From VAZQ01 sp963758945 (GTDB lineage: Bacteria; Pseudomonadota; Alphaproteobacteria; Rhizobiales; Xanthobacteraceae), in assembly GCA_963758945.1 (NCBI GenBank), contig CAVWXY010000006.1, positions 1,340,635 through 1,404,634 on the forward strand: a DNA stretch of 64,000 bases, in the 5' to 3' direction. Made by a program: the position numbers and the translations under genes. The notes below the pieces were generated by a model, which was given only the letters and a program-made list of their open reading frames with translations, made no database searches and was not told where the DNA came from. This document shows, in pieces, positions 16,142 to 25,420 of the stretch (the stretch's first letter is position 1; each line of letters begins with the position of its first letter).

Positions 16142-16616
16142 TCAAGCGAAATTGTCGCAGCAAAACGGATGACCCTGTGTGGGTTGGACGTGCGGCACGG
16201 ACCTCGGCCGGCCTTGTCCCGCAGCAAGGCTGTGACGCCGCGCTTCGACGAACGCGCTCAGGATCGCCAATGGCAGAATTTCGTGGCTGGCGTCGGCCGT
16301 CTGGTCGAGCTCGGCCGGAAGCGCGAGCTGTCTTGAGAATGCACAGTGCCATTCGCCGTCATCGTAGATCAGGCGCCGGAGCTTCCATTGCGGCAGCTCC
16401 AGCTCGATCAGCGCAAGCGTTGCGTCGGAGAAGGCGCCCGATTCGACCAGGCGAATGAGTCTCCGCCTTGGCGCTGGGAGCGTGGGCGTGGAAGCGCAGG
16501 CACGCTCCCGCGATGACGTCGGCCATGACGTCGGGGGTTACGGTCCGGGCACGACGAAGCTGCTCCTGCAACTCGGCGAGGCGCAGCTCCTGGTTCGGGT
16601 CGAATAAGAATGACAT
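16142..16616 (-). pseudogene. conserved hypothetical protein, frameshifted
   Basis: The ATG at 16616 gives MSFLFDPNQELRLAELQEQL, through PDVMADVIAGACLRFHAHA. The frame then changes between about 16456 and 16495. In the next frame the protein continues RRRLIRLVESGAFSDATLAL, IELELPQWKLRRLIYDDGEW, HCAFSRQLALPAELDQTADA and SHEILPLAILSAFVEARR, stopping at 16142. The second part resembles a widespread short rhizobial family without a known role. Together they make a normal-looking protein of about 157 residues, broken by one indel. Motif copy G lies 55 bases upstream. Confidence 0.6.
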
Positions 16617-16670
16617 GGCACCGTCTCGCGTGACAGACGTATGACCGCATCCAAGAGATGGACCAAACGC

Positions 16671-16709
16671 CATAAAGAAGCGAGATGAGGAAAGCGCCAG
16701 CGGTATAGG
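16671..16709 (-). promoter_or_regulatory. bipartite motif, copy G (degenerate)
   Basis: On the minus strand: CCTATA (16704-16709), 18 bases, TCTCGCTTCT (16676-16685), then TTATG. The left box, spacing, TCTCG core and final TATG are kept; the AATTC half is changed. It is 55 bases before the ATG at 16616. Confidence 0.5.
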
Positions 16710-16968
16710 GATTTCATAGGAAGACTGGCAAGCTTTCTTAAAGACCGCATGCCATGCCACAGCGGCCTCGACAGCTAAAGTGGGCGCTTCTTCCGATCGG
16801 AGCGCCTCCGGCGGGCGAACCGAAGGGAGAGCCGGCAACAGCAGGACCGCTGCCGGGCCGTGGCCCGCGAGCCGCTGGTCGGATGAAAGTCGGTCGTCGC
16901 GACGACGGGTTACCGGTAGGGCGCCTGAGCGCATCGGCGGCGATCCTACGGCGCGTCTTTATGGAATT

Positions 16969-17007
16969 CCTATAACGCCGCCCGGGCCGCCCTCTCGAAT
17001 TCCTATG
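16969..17007 (+). promoter_or_regulatory. bipartite motif, copy F, before the kdp operon
   Basis: CCTATA (16969-16974), 18 bases, TCTCGAATTC (16993-17002), then CTATG. It is 133 bases before the 27-residue gene that heads the kdp operon, in the same orientation. The left box overlaps a second GGAATTCC. If it is the promoter, potassium uptake shares control with the small genes at 7-11 kb. Confidence 0.65.
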
Positions 17008-17139
17008 TGTTCGGTGGCAGTTAGTCGCGCGTGAAACTGAGCGCAGGTATCCGCGCCGCGTTGAGGCAAGTCAATGCCGTCGCGCGTCGAGAGCCATCTA
17101 CTGCGCCCACTGAACCGTTCATCGCTCGGAGCATTCCCC

Positions 17140-17223
17140 ATGCTGGACGTCATCTTGCTCGCCGTCGCGCTCGGCTTCTTCGCGCTTTCGGTCGGCTACA
17201 CCATCGCCTGCGATCGGCTCTGA
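17140..17223 (+). CDS. 27-residue membrane peptide heading the kdp operon
   Basis: The peptide begins MLDVILLAVALGFFALSVGY and ends TIACDRL: a single membrane helix with a charged end. It starts 11 bases before the kdpF ATG region and looks like a second KdpF-type peptide. In E. coli KdpF is a 29-residue peptide stabilising the KdpABC complex; this one could be an extra stabiliser. A similar short gene in front of kdpF is, to my knowledge, common in rhizobial kdp operons but unnamed. The evidence is position, hydrophobicity and the AGGAGG that its stop codon overlaps for the next gene. Confidence 0.65.
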   Translation: MLDVILLAVALGFFALSVGYTIACDRL

Positions 17224-17234
17224 GGAGGCTTTCC

Positions 17235-17324
17235 ATGATCTTCGACTATTCGCTCGCCGGCCTCGTGACCGCGGGGCTGATGATCTACCTCGTCTACGCA
17301 CTGCTGCGGCCTGAGCGGCTCTGA
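17235..17324 (+). CDS. kdpF: KdpF, small subunit of the K+ ATPase
   Basis: 29 residues: MIFDYSLAGLVTAGLMIYLV then YALLRPERL. This is the KdpF pattern of one membrane helix ending in LxxPERL. The ribosome site GAGGAGG lies just upstream and overlaps the stop of the 27-residue gene. The peptide binds KdpA and stabilises the KdpFABC complex in the inner membrane. kdpA starts 14 bases later. Confidence 0.9.
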   Translation: MIFDYSLAGLVTAGLMIYLVYALLRPERL

Positions 17325-17338
17325 AGGGATCAACGACG

Positions 17339-19042
17339 ATGACCATCAACGGCTGGCTTCAGATCGCGTTCTATTTCGTAGTCCTGACCGCCCTCGTCGT
17401 TCCGCTCGGCCGCTTCATGGCGCGGGTGTTCGAGGGCGAGCGCACGTTCCTTTCGCCGGTGTTGCGGCCGGTCGAGTCGGTGCTGTACCGCCTCGGCGGC
17501 GTGGATGAGAGGCGCGAGCAGGATTGGATCACTTATACCGTCGCGATGCTGTTCTTCAACGCCGCGGGCTTCCTTATCGTCTACGGACTGATGCGGCTGC
17601 AGGCAATGCTGCCGCTGAACCCGGCCGAGATGTCCGCCGTTGCTTCCGATCTGACCTTCAACACGGCGGTCAGCTTCACCACCAACACCAATTGGCAGAA
17701 CTACGGCGGCGAAAGCACGCTGAGCTACCTGACGCAGATGGTGGGGCTGACGACCCAGAACTTCGTCTCCGCGGCGACCGGCGTCGTGCTGGCCATCGCG
17801 CTCATCCGCGCCTTCGCGCGGGCGTCGGCACGGACGATCGGCAATTTCTGGGTCGATCTCACGCGCTGCACGCTCTACGTGCTGCTGCCGCTGTCGATCA
17901 TCGGCGCGCTCATCCTCATCTGGCAGGGCGTTCCGCAGAATATCGGGCCGTATGTCGATGCGAGCACCTTGGAAGGTGCAAAGCAGGTGATCAGCCAGGG
18001 TCCGGCCGCGTCGCAGATCGCGATCAAGCAGCTCGGCACCAATGGCGGCGGCTTCTGGAACGCCAACTCCTCGGTTCCCTACGAGAACCCGACGCCGCTG
18101 AGCAACTTCCTCGAGGTCCTGTATATCCTTTTGATCTCGGCCGCCTTGACGCACACGTTCGGACGCATGGTGCGCGACGAGCGGCAGGGCTGGGCGATCT
18201 ACGCCGCGATGTCGGTCATCTTTCTCGGCGCGCTCCTGGTTTGCTACTGGGCGGAGGGCGCCGGCAACACCAACTTCGCCGCGCTCGGGCTCGATCCCGC
18301 CAACATGGAGGGCAAGGAGGTCCGCTTCGGCATCGCCAATTCCAGCCTGTGGGCGGTGGCGACCACCGCGGCGTCGAACGGCTCAGTCAATTCGATGCAC
18401 GACAGCTTCACGCCGCTGGGTGGGATGATGCCGATGGCGATGATTCAGCTCGGGGAGATCATCTACGGCGGCGTCGGCTCCGGTCTCTACGGCATCCTGC
18501 TCTACGTCATTCTCGCCGTGTTCATCGCCGGCCTCATGGTCGGCCGCACGCCGGAATATCTCGGCAAGAAGATCGAGGCAAAGGAGGTCAAGATGGCGAT
18601 GCTCGCCATCCTGGTCCTGCCGCTCTTCATGCTCGGCTTTACCGCGGCCGCCGCTGTGATCCCGTCGGCCGTTGCGTCCACGAACAATGCTGGTCCGCAC
18701 GGCTTCTCGGAAATCCTCTACGCGTATACGTCGCAAACCGGAAACAACGGGTCGGCGTTCGCGGGCCTGACCGGCAACACCATGTGGTACAACGTGACCG
18801 GCGGCCTCTCGATGCTGTTCGGACGCTACTTCGTCATCATCCCGGCGATGGCTATTGCGGGCTCGCTGGTTGCGAAGAAGACCGTGCCGGCCTCGGCGGG
18901 GACTTTTCCCACTCATGGTGGCCTGTTCGTGGGCCTGCTGGCCGGCGTGGTTCTGATCGTCGGCGGCCTGGTGTTCTTCCCTGCACTTTCGCTTGGACCG
19001 ATCGTGGAACAGCTCGCGATGCGCGCGCAGACCCTGTTCTGA
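17339..19042 (+). CDS. kdpA: KdpA, K+-translocating subunit of the Kdp ATPase
   Basis: 567 residues, a normal KdpA length, with about ten membrane helices. The selectivity-filter loops of the SKT superfamily can be read in order: TNTNWQNYGGES near residue 115, GTNGGGFWNANSS near 230, a third loop around SNGSVNSMHDSF near 345, and NNGSAFAGL near 468. KdpA forms the high-affinity K+ channel that hands ions to KdpB. The gene lies between kdpF and kdpB in the standard order, with short gaps, and is probably induced at low K+ by KdpDE. Confidence 0.97.
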   Translation: MTINGWLQIAFYFVVLTALVVPLGRFMARVFEGERTFLSPVLRPVESVLYRLGGVDERREQDWITYTVAMLFFNAAGFLIVYGLMRLQAMLPLNPAEMSAVASDLTFNTAVSFTTNTNWQNYGGESTLSYLTQMVGLTTQNFVSAATGVVLAIALIRAFARASARTIGNFWVDLTRCTLYVLLPLSIIGALILIWQGVPQNIGPYVDASTLEGAKQVISQGPAASQIAIKQLGTNGGGFWNANSSVPYENPTPLSNFLEVLYILLISAALTHTFGRMVRDERQGWAIYAAMSVIFLGALLVCYWAEGAGNTNFAALGLDPANMEGKEVRFGIANSSLWAVATTAASNGSVNSMHDSFTPLGGMMPMAMIQLGEIIYGGVGSGLYGILLYVILAVFIAGLMVGRTPEYLGKKIEAKEVKMAMLAILVLPLFMLGFTAAAAVIPSAVASTNNAGPHGFSEILYAYTSQTGNNGSAFAGLTGNTMWYNVTGGLSMLFGRYFVIIPAMAIAGSLVAKKTVPASAGTFPTHGGLFVGLLAGVVLIVGGLVFFPALSLGPIVEQLAMRAQTLF

Positions 19043-19066
19043 TCGGATTTTTTCGGAGCTACTCCC

Positions 19067-21184
19067 ATGGAAACCTCGACCATCCGCAAGCGCGTGCCGG
19101 TGTCGGCGCTGCTCGATCCCAAGATCGTGGTGCCGGCCATCGGCTCGGCCTTCGTCAAGCTCGATCCGCGCAGCCTGATGAAGAACCCGGTGATGTTCGT
19201 GCTCGAGATCGTCACGATCCTGACGACGGTCATTTTGATCCGCGACCTCTTCACCGGCGGCGAGCATGTCGGCTTCGAGTTCCAGATCGTGCTGTGGCTG
19301 TGGTTCACGGTGCTGTTCGCCAATTTTGCCGAGGCGGTCGCCGAGGGCCGCGGCAAGGCGCAGGCGGCGTCGTTGCGCCGCCAGCGCACCGAGACCCAGG
19401 CCAAGCTGCTGACGGGACCGGGCCGGAGCGGCTACCGGGCGGTACCGAGCACCAGCCTGAAGGTCGGCGACATGGTGCTGGTCGAGGCCGGCGATACCAT
19501 CCCCTCCGACGGCGAGGTGATCGAGGGCATCGCGACGGTCAACGAGGCGGCGATCACCGGCGAGTCGGCGCCGGTCATCCGCGAGTCCGGCGGCGATCGT
19601 TCGGCCGTCACCGGCGGCACCCAGGTGCTGTCCGACTGGATCAAGGTGCGCATCACCGCGGCGCTCGGCTCGACCTTCCTCGACCGCATGATCAGGCTCG
19701 TTGAAGGCGCCGAGCGTCAGAAGACGCCGAACGAGATCGCGCTCGACATTTTGCTGGTGGGTCTGACCATCATCTTCGTGTTCGCGACGGCGACGATTCC
19801 AAGCTACGTGAGCTATGCCGGCGGCGCCATTTCGGTGGTTATCCTGGTGGCGCTGTTCGTCACGCTCATCCCGACCACCATCGGCGCGCTCCTCTCCGCC
19901 ATCGGCATCGCCGGCATGGACCGCCTGGTCCGCTTCAACGTGCTGGCGATGTCGGGTCGCGCCGTCGAGGCTGCAGGCGACGTCGACACCCTCCTGCTCG
20001 ACAAGACCGGCACCATCACGCTCGGCAACCGCCAGGCCACCGAATTCAAGCCGCTGCGCGGCGTCAGCGAGCAGGAGCTGGCCGACGCCGCCCAGCTCGC
20101 CTCGCTTGCCGACGAGACCCCGGAGGGGCGTTCCATCGTCGTGCTCGCCAAGGAGAAGTACGGTATCCGTGGCCGCGATCTTGCCGAGCTGCGCGCCCAC
20201 TTCATTCCGTTCACCGCGCAAAGCCGCATGAGCGGCGTCGAGGTCGGCGGCTCCTGGGTGCGCAAGGGCGCGGTCGAAGCGATCCTGAACCACCTCAACG
20301 GGCCGCCGGCGGCGGCTGCGGGTTCGACCATCGCGCTTCGTGCATTTCATCCGGCGGTGAGCGCAGATGCCACGCGCGAGATCAATGCCATCGCCGACGC
20401 GATCGCGAAGTCCGGCGGCACGCCGCTGGCCGTGGCCAAGGATGGAAGGCTGCTCGGCATCGTCCACCTCAAGGACATCGTCAAGGGCGGCATTCGTGAA
20501 CGCTTCGCCGAGCTGCGCCGCATGGGCATCCGCACCATCATGATCACCGGCGACAACCCGACGACCGCGGCGGCGATCGCGGCGGAGGCCGGCGTCGACG
20601 ATTTCCTGGCGCAGGCCACGCCCGAGGACAAGCTCAAGCTCATCCGCGACGAGCAAGGGAAGGGCAAGCTCGTCGCCATGTGCGGGGACGGCACCAACGA
20701 CGCCCCCGCGCTCGCGCAGGCCGACGTCGGCGTCGCCATGAACACCGGCACCCAGGCCGCGCGCGAAGCCGGCAACATGGTCGATCTCGATTCCAATCCG
20801 ACCAAGCTGATCGAGGTGGTCGAGATCGGCAAGCAGCTGCTGATGACGCGAGGATCCCTCACCACCTTCTCGATCGCCAACGACGTGGCGAAGTATTTTG
20901 CCATCATCCCGGCGATGTTCGTCGCGTTCTACCCGCAGCTGCAGGCGCTCAACATCATGAACCTTTCGACCCCGCAGAGCGCGATCCTTTCCGCCATCAT
21001 CTTCAACGCGCTGATCATCATCGCGCTGATCCCCTTGGCGCTCAAAGGCGTGCGCTATCGCCCGATCGGCGCCGGGGCGCTGCTGCGGCGCAACCTCATG
21101 ATCTACGGCCTCGGCGGCGTCGTGATTCCGTTCATCGGCATCAAGGCAATCGACCTCCTGGTCACCGCCTTGCATTTGGCCTGA
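19067..21184 (+). CDS. kdpB: KdpB, P-type ATPase subunit
   Basis: 705 residues. The phosphorylation motif DKTGTIT places the acceptor at Asp312. Other P-type signatures are TGESAPVIRESGGD (actuator), the K-binding region in the N domain, and MCGDGTNDAPALAQADVG (hinge). Membrane helices flank the cytoplasmic domains as in type IA pumps. It hydrolyses ATP to drive K+ through KdpA. It starts 25 bases after kdpA and ends 11 bases before kdpC. No damaging change is visible in the catalytic motifs. Confidence 0.97.
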   Translation: METSTIRKRVPVSALLDPKIVVPAIGSAFVKLDPRSLMKNPVMFVLEIVTILTTVILIRDLFTGGEHVGFEFQIVLWLWFTVLFANFAEAVAEGRGKAQAASLRRQRTETQAKLLTGPGRSGYRAVPSTSLKVGDMVLVEAGDTIPSDGEVIEGIATVNEAAITGESAPVIRESGGDRSAVTGGTQVLSDWIKVRITAALGSTFLDRMIRLVEGAERQKTPNEIALDILLVGLTIIFVFATATIPSYVSYAGGAISVVILVALFVTLIPTTIGALLSAIGIAGMDRLVRFNVLAMSGRAVEAAGDVDTLLLDKTGTITLGNRQATEFKPLRGVSEQELADAAQLASLADETPEGRSIVVLAKEKYGIRGRDLAELRAHFIPFTAQSRMSGVEVGGSWVRKGAVEAILNHLNGPPAAAAGSTIALRAFHPAVSADATREINAIADAIAKSGGTPLAVAKDGRLLGIVHLKDIVKGGIRERFAELRRMGIRTIMITGDNPTTAAAIAAEAGVDDFLAQATPEDKLKLIRDEQGKGKLVAMCGDGTNDAPALAQADVGVAMNTGTQAAREAGNMVDLDSNPTKLIEVVEIGKQLLMTRGSLTTFSIANDVAKYFAIIPAMFVAFYPQLQALNIMNLSTPQSAILSAIIFNALIIIALIPLALKGVRYRPIGAGALLRRNLMIYGLGGVVIPFIGIKAIDLLVTALHLA

Positions 21185-21195
21185 GGAGAAGAGCC

Positions 21196-21801
21196 ATGTC
21201 GAAGGAAATCCGCCCGGCGATCGTCTTGATCGTCGCGCTCACCATCATCACCGGCGTCGTCTATCCGTTCGTCATGACCGGCATCGCCGCGGTCGTCTTC
21301 CCCTACCAGGCGCAAGGCAGCCTGATCGAGCAGGACGGCAAGGTGGTCGGATCGGCGCTGATCGGACAGGAGTTCACCAGCGACAAGTATTTCCATGGCC
21401 GGCCGTCGGCGACGGTAGCTCCCGACCCGAACGATGCGAGCAAGACCGTGCCTGCGCCCTACAACGCGGCGAATTCCGGCGGCTCGAATCTGGGCCCCAC
21501 CAGCAAGGTGTTGATCGAACGCGTGCAGGGCGACGTCGACAAGCTCAAGCAGGAGAACCCGTCCGCCCAGGTTCCAACCGATCTCGTGACCACCTCGGGC
21601 AGCGGCCTCGATCCGCACATTTCCCCGGCTTCCGCGCTGTTCCAGGTGCCGCGCGTTGCGAAAGCCCGCAACATGTCCGAAGATCGCGTGCGCCAGCTTG
21701 TGGACGAGCACGTCGAGGCGCGGTCCCTCGGTTTCCTGGGCGATCCGCGCGTGAACGTGCTGGCACTCAATTTGGCGCTCGATCGCGCGAGCGGCCGCTA
21801 A
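21196..21801 (+). CDS. kdpC: KdpC, accessory subunit of the Kdp ATPase
   Basis: 201 residues. One N-terminal membrane helix (AIVLIVALTIITGVVYPFVM) is followed by the KdpC periplasmic domain: GSALIGQEFTSDKYFHGRPS, NSGGSNLGPTSKVLIERV, and VTTSGSGLDPHISPASALFQ, with the family ending LGFLGDPRVNVLALNLALD. KdpC binds KdpAB and raises substrate affinity. The start at 21196 follows an AGGAGAAGAG ribosome site. The short gap to kdpB shows an operon. Confidence 0.96.
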   Translation: MSKEIRPAIVLIVALTIITGVVYPFVMTGIAAVVFPYQAQGSLIEQDGKVVGSALIGQEFTSDKYFHGRPSATVAPDPNDASKTVPAPYNAANSGGSNLGPTSKVLIERVQGDVDKLKQENPSAQVPTDLVTTSGSGLDPHISPASALFQVPRVAKARNMSEDRVRQLVDEHVEARSLGFLGDPRVNVLALNLALDRASGR

Positions 21802-21948
21802 CGCCGATGGCCGGGACGGGGTGTTCGCTTCGGCCGCCCTCAGCGCCTTTCGGCGCAAGTCGGCCGTAATCGGGTTGTTGCCCCGGTGGCGGCCATGATC
21901 GGGAGAGCTGTGATAGGGTCGCCTACCCGGCAAAGAACTTGATTCGAG

Positions 21949-24675
21949 ATGGCAGATCAGCGGCGCGATTCTGACCAGCGACCTTCGCCGGAGGCCTTGC
22001 TCGAGGCGGCCCGCCGCGAACAGAGCCGCGCCGGCCGGCTCAAGATCTTCGTCGGCGCCGCGCCCGGCGTCGGCAAGACCTACGAGATGCTGCAGCAGGC
22101 GCGCGCCAGGAAGCAGGACGGCTACGATATCGTCGTCGGCGTCGTCGAGACGCACGGGCGCAAGGAGACCCAGGCCCTGCTCGAGGGGCTCGAGATCGTT
22201 CCCCGCAAGCGCCTTGAATACAGGGGACAGTGGCTTGAGGAGATGGACCTCGACGCCGTCATCGCCCGCCATCCCCAGATCGTGCTGGTCGACGAGCTTG
22301 CCCATACCAACGCGCCCGGCAGCCGTCATCCCAAGCGCTATCTCGACGTCGAAGAGCTGCTCGGCCACGGGATCGACGTTTATACCACCGTCAACATCCA
22401 GCACATCGAGAGCCTCAACGACGTGGTCGCGCAGATCACCCACGTTCGCGTGCGCGAGACCGTGCCGGATTCGGTGTTCGACCGCGCCGACGCCATCGAG
22501 CTCGTCGATCTCACGCCCGACGACCTGATCGAGCGCCTGAAAGAGGGCAAGGTCTACGTGCCCAGGCAGGCCGAGCGCGCGCTCGAGCACTATTTCTCTC
22601 CGGGCAACCTGACCGCGCTGCGTGAGCTCGCGCTGCGGCGCACCGCCGAGCGCGTCGACGAGCAACTGCTCACGCACATGCAGGCGCATGCGATCCCGGG
22701 GCCGTGGGCCGCCGGCGAGCGCATCCTGGTCTGCGTCAGCGAGGACCGGCGCGCGGCCGGCCTCGTGCGCTACGCCAAGCGTCTGGCCGATCGGCTGCAT
22801 GCGCCGTTCACCGCGCTATGCGTGGAGACGCGGCGCAGCCTGCAGTGGAGCGAGGAAGAGCGCGACCGCGTCGCCGACACCTTGCGGCTTGCGGAGGCGC
22901 TCGGCGGCGAGGCGATCACCGTTCCGGGCGGCGACCGCGGCAGCATCGCGGATGACGTGATCAGCTTCGCACAGGCCAACAACATCACACAGATCATCAT
23001 CGGGAAGTCGTCGCGGTCGCGATGGTTCGAGATCCTGCATGGCTCCGTGGTGCATGACCTGGTCCGGCGGTCGGGCAACATCAGCGTGCACGTGATTGCC
23101 GGGGAGGAGCTCAAGCGCGATCCGATCCCGAAGAAGACGGTGCGTACGGCGGAAGGCGCCGCGCCGTTCGATCCGCGGCCTTATGGTGTCGCGCTGGCGG
23201 CGGCAGCCGCGGCCCTCGGCATCAGCGAGCTGATTCAGCCTCTGCTCGGAATCGAAAATGTCGACCTCGTCTTTCTGACTGCCGTGGTCGGCGTCGCTGT
23301 GCGTTACGGGCTTTGGCCGTCGCTGCTGGCGACCGTCGCCTCCTCGCTCTGCTACAACTTCTTCTTTCTTCCGCCGATCTACACGTTCACGATCACCGAT
23401 CCGACCAACCTGGCCGCGTTCGTGTTCTTCACCATCGTGGCGGTGGTGGTATCGCACTTTGCCGCGCGTGGGCGAACGCAGACCGTGGCCGCGCACGAGC
23501 GCGTGCGCTCGGTCGAACTGCTCTACGCGTTCAGCCGCAAGCTTGCCGGCGTCGGTACGCTCGACGACGTGCTGTGGGCGAGCGCCTATCAGGCCGCGTT
23601 GATGCTGAAGGTACGGGTGGTGCTGCTGTTGCCGGAGGACGGCTCCATCGCCGTGAAGGCCGGTTATCCGCCCGAGGACATTCTCGATGAGGCGGATATC
23701 GCCGCCGCCAAATGGGCGTGGGAGAACAATCGAGCGGCGGGGCGAGGCTCGGACACGCTGCCGGGTGCCAAGCGCCTGTTCCTGCCGATGCGAACCGGCC
23801 GCGGCGCCATCGGCGTGATCGGCATCGACAGCGACAAGCCGGGGCCGCTGCTCACCCCCGACCAGCGCCGCCTGCTCGACGCCCTGATCGATCAGGCCGC
23901 GCTTGCCATCGAACGCGTCTGCCTGGTCGAGGACGTCGACCGCGCCAAGCGAACGATCGAGACCGACCGGTTGCGCTCCGCGCTCCTCACCTCGATCTCG
24001 CACGATCTCAAGACCCCGCTCGCGGCGGTGCTGGCGGCGGCGGGCACGTTGCGCGACCTGTCGCCGGCGCTCGGCGACGCCGAAAAAGCGGAACTGCTCG
24101 CGACCATCATCGACGAATCGGAGCGGCTCAACCGCTTCATCGCCAACCTGCTCGACATGACCAAGCTGGAATCGGGCGCCATCGTGCCGAATACGGCCCC
24201 GCATGATCTCGGCGAGATCGTCGGCTCGGCGTTGCGCCGCGCGAGCAAGATTCTGGCCCGGCATCGCGTCGAGCTGGAGCTTGCTTCAGGGCTGCCGATG
24301 CTCGACGTGGATGCCGTCCTGTTCGAGCAGGTCCTGTTCAATCTGCTGGACAATGCCGCCAAGTATTCCGCCGAGGGCACCACCATCCGCATCCGGAGTT
24401 GGCGGGACCGGAACGCGATCTGCCTCCAGATCCTGGACGAGGGCGAGGGCATTCCGCCCGCGGACCTGGAGCACATCTTCGACAAGTTCTATCGGGTGGA
24501 GAAAGGCGACCAGGTGCGGGCGGGCACCGGCCTCGGGCTCGCGATCTCCCGCGGCTTCATCGAGGCGATGCACGGGAGCATCACCGCGGCCAACCGCACC
24601 GACCGCAGCGGTGCCGTGTTTGTGATCAGGCTCCCGATTCCGCCCGCGCGCGAGCAATTGGACACCGCGGCATGA
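21949..24675 (+). CDS. kdpD: KdpD, K+-responsive sensor histidine kinase
   Basis: 908 residues. Order of parts: Kdp domain with Walker A GAAPGVGKT (residues 36-44) and VDELAHTNAPGSRHPKR; a universal stress protein-like segment (ILVCVSEDRRAAGLVRYAKR, about 255-375); four membrane helices (about 400-500); a GAF-like region; HisKA with the phospho-acceptor in SISHDLKTPLAAV (His685); and a HATPase with DNAAKYSAEG and GTGLGLAISRG. It phosphorylates KdpE when K+ is low. It is 147 bases after kdpC, with a short untranslated gap, and overlaps kdpE by four bases (ATGA). Confidence 0.97.
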   Translation: MADQRRDSDQRPSPEALLEAARREQSRAGRLKIFVGAAPGVGKTYEMLQQARARKQDGYDIVVGVVETHGRKETQALLEGLEIVPRKRLEYRGQWLEEMDLDAVIARHPQIVLVDELAHTNAPGSRHPKRYLDVEELLGHGIDVYTTVNIQHIESLNDVVAQITHVRVRETVPDSVFDRADAIELVDLTPDDLIERLKEGKVYVPRQAERALEHYFSPGNLTALRELALRRTAERVDEQLLTHMQAHAIPGPWAAGERILVCVSEDRRAAGLVRYAKRLADRLHAPFTALCVETRRSLQWSEEERDRVADTLRLAEALGGEAITVPGGDRGSIADDVISFAQANNITQIIIGKSSRSRWFEILHGSVVHDLVRRSGNISVHVIAGEELKRDPIPKKTVRTAEGAAPFDPRPYGVALAAAAAALGISELIQPLLGIENVDLVFLTAVVGVAVRYGLWPSLLATVASSLCYNFFFLPPIYTFTITDPTNLAAFVFFTIVAVVVSHFAARGRTQTVAAHERVRSVELLYAFSRKLAGVGTLDDVLWASAYQAALMLKVRVVLLLPEDGSIAVKAGYPPEDILDEADIAAAKWAWENNRAAGRGSDTLPGAKRLFLPMRTGRGAIGVIGIDSDKPGPLLTPDQRRLLDALIDQAALAIERVCLVEDVDRAKRTIETDRLRSALLTSISHDLKTPLAAVLAAAGTLRDLSPALGDAEKAELLATIIDESERLNRFIANLLDMTKLESGAIVPNTAPHDLGEIVGSALRRASKILARHRVELELASGLPMLDVDAVLFEQVLFNLLDNAAKYSAEGTTIRIRSWRDRNAICLQILDEGEGIPPADLEHIFDKFYRVEKGDQVRAGTGLGLAISRGFIEAMHGSITAANRTDRSGAVFVIRLPIPPAREQLDTAA

Positions 24676-25361
24676 GCGCCGCTCCGCTCAAGATCCTGGT
24701 GGTCGACGACGAGCCGCCGATCCGCAAGCTGCTGCGCATGGGCTTGAGCACGCAGGGCTATCAGATTCTGGAAGCGCCGAGCGGCAAGGCGGCACTCGAG
24801 CTCCTGGCGCAGAGCCCCGATTTGATCATCCTCGATCTCGGGCTGCCCGACATCCAGGGGCTCGAATTGCTGCGGATGATCCGCGCCCGCAACGAGGGCG
24901 TGCCGGTCGTGGTGCTCTCGAGCCGGGGCGACGAGGCCGGCAAGGTCGAGGCGCTCGACCTTGGCGCCGACGACTATGTCACCAAGCCGTTCGGCATGGA
25001 CGAGTTGCTCGCCCGCATGCGCGCGGCGCTGCGCCATCAGCTGCAGGTGCACGGCGAGCGGCCGATTTTTCGCATCGGCGATCTCTCGGTCGACCTCGTG
25101 CGCCGTATCGTGAAAGTGGGCGACAGGGAGGTAAAACTCTCCCCCAAGGAGTATGACCTGCTGCGCGTGCTGGTGCAGCATGCCGGCAAGGTGCTCACCC
25201 ACCGCTTCCTGCTCGGCGAATTGTGGGACGACCTGACCGACGCGCAATACCTGCGCGTCTATGTGCGGCAACTGCGGCAGAAGATCGAAACCGATCCCGA
25301 GCGTCCGCATTATATTCTGACGGAGACCGGTATCGGCTACCGCCTGCGGGCGCCGGACTGA
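24672..25361 (+). CDS. kdpE: KdpE, response regulator of the kdp operon
   Basis: 229 residues. The receiver domain has KILVVDDEPPIRKLLRMG, the phospho-acceptor in LIILDLGLPD (Asp55) and the conserved Lys in YVTKPFGMDELLARM. The OmpR-type winged helix follows (KEYDLLRVLVQHAGKVLTH, YLRVYVRQLRQKIE, TGIGYRLRAPD). It activates kdpFABC when phosphorylated by KdpD. Its ATG overlaps the kdpD stop. A KdpE operator would be expected before 17140, where motif copy F lies; whether that motif is bound by KdpE is untested. Confidence 0.96.
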   Translation: MSAAPLKILVVDDEPPIRKLLRMGLSTQGYQILEAPSGKAALELLAQSPDLIILDLGLPDIQGLELLRMIRARNEGVPVVVLSSRGDEAGKVEALDLGADDYVTKPFGMDELLARMRAALRHQLQVHGERPIFRIGDLSVDLVRRIVKVGDREVKLSPKEYDLLRVLVQHAGKVLTHRFLLGELWDDLTDAQYLRVYVRQLRQKIETDPERPHYILTETGIGYRLRAPD

Positions 25362-25420
25362 CGCATCGCTTTCGAAACTCGACGGGGCTGTCTTCTCGAG
25401 CGACGGTATTCGGAGCTGCC

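Larger units (their letters stand above)
16617..17139. other. 523-base divergent control region before kdp
   Basis: No gene is convincing here; the open frames are shadows without family resemblance. The stretch carries motif copy G (leftward, 16671-16709) and copy F (rightward, 16969-17007), so two copies are arranged back to back about 260 bases apart. Confidence 0.6.

Noticed and set aside
18383..21175. A 930-codon open frame on the minus strand across kdpA and kdpB
   Set aside because: It is a codon-bias shadow of high-GC coding DNA; the + strand genes have full family motifs.
22816..24264. A 482-codon open frame antisense to kdpD
   Set aside because: Shadow of kdpD, with Arg/Asp-rich composition and no domain.
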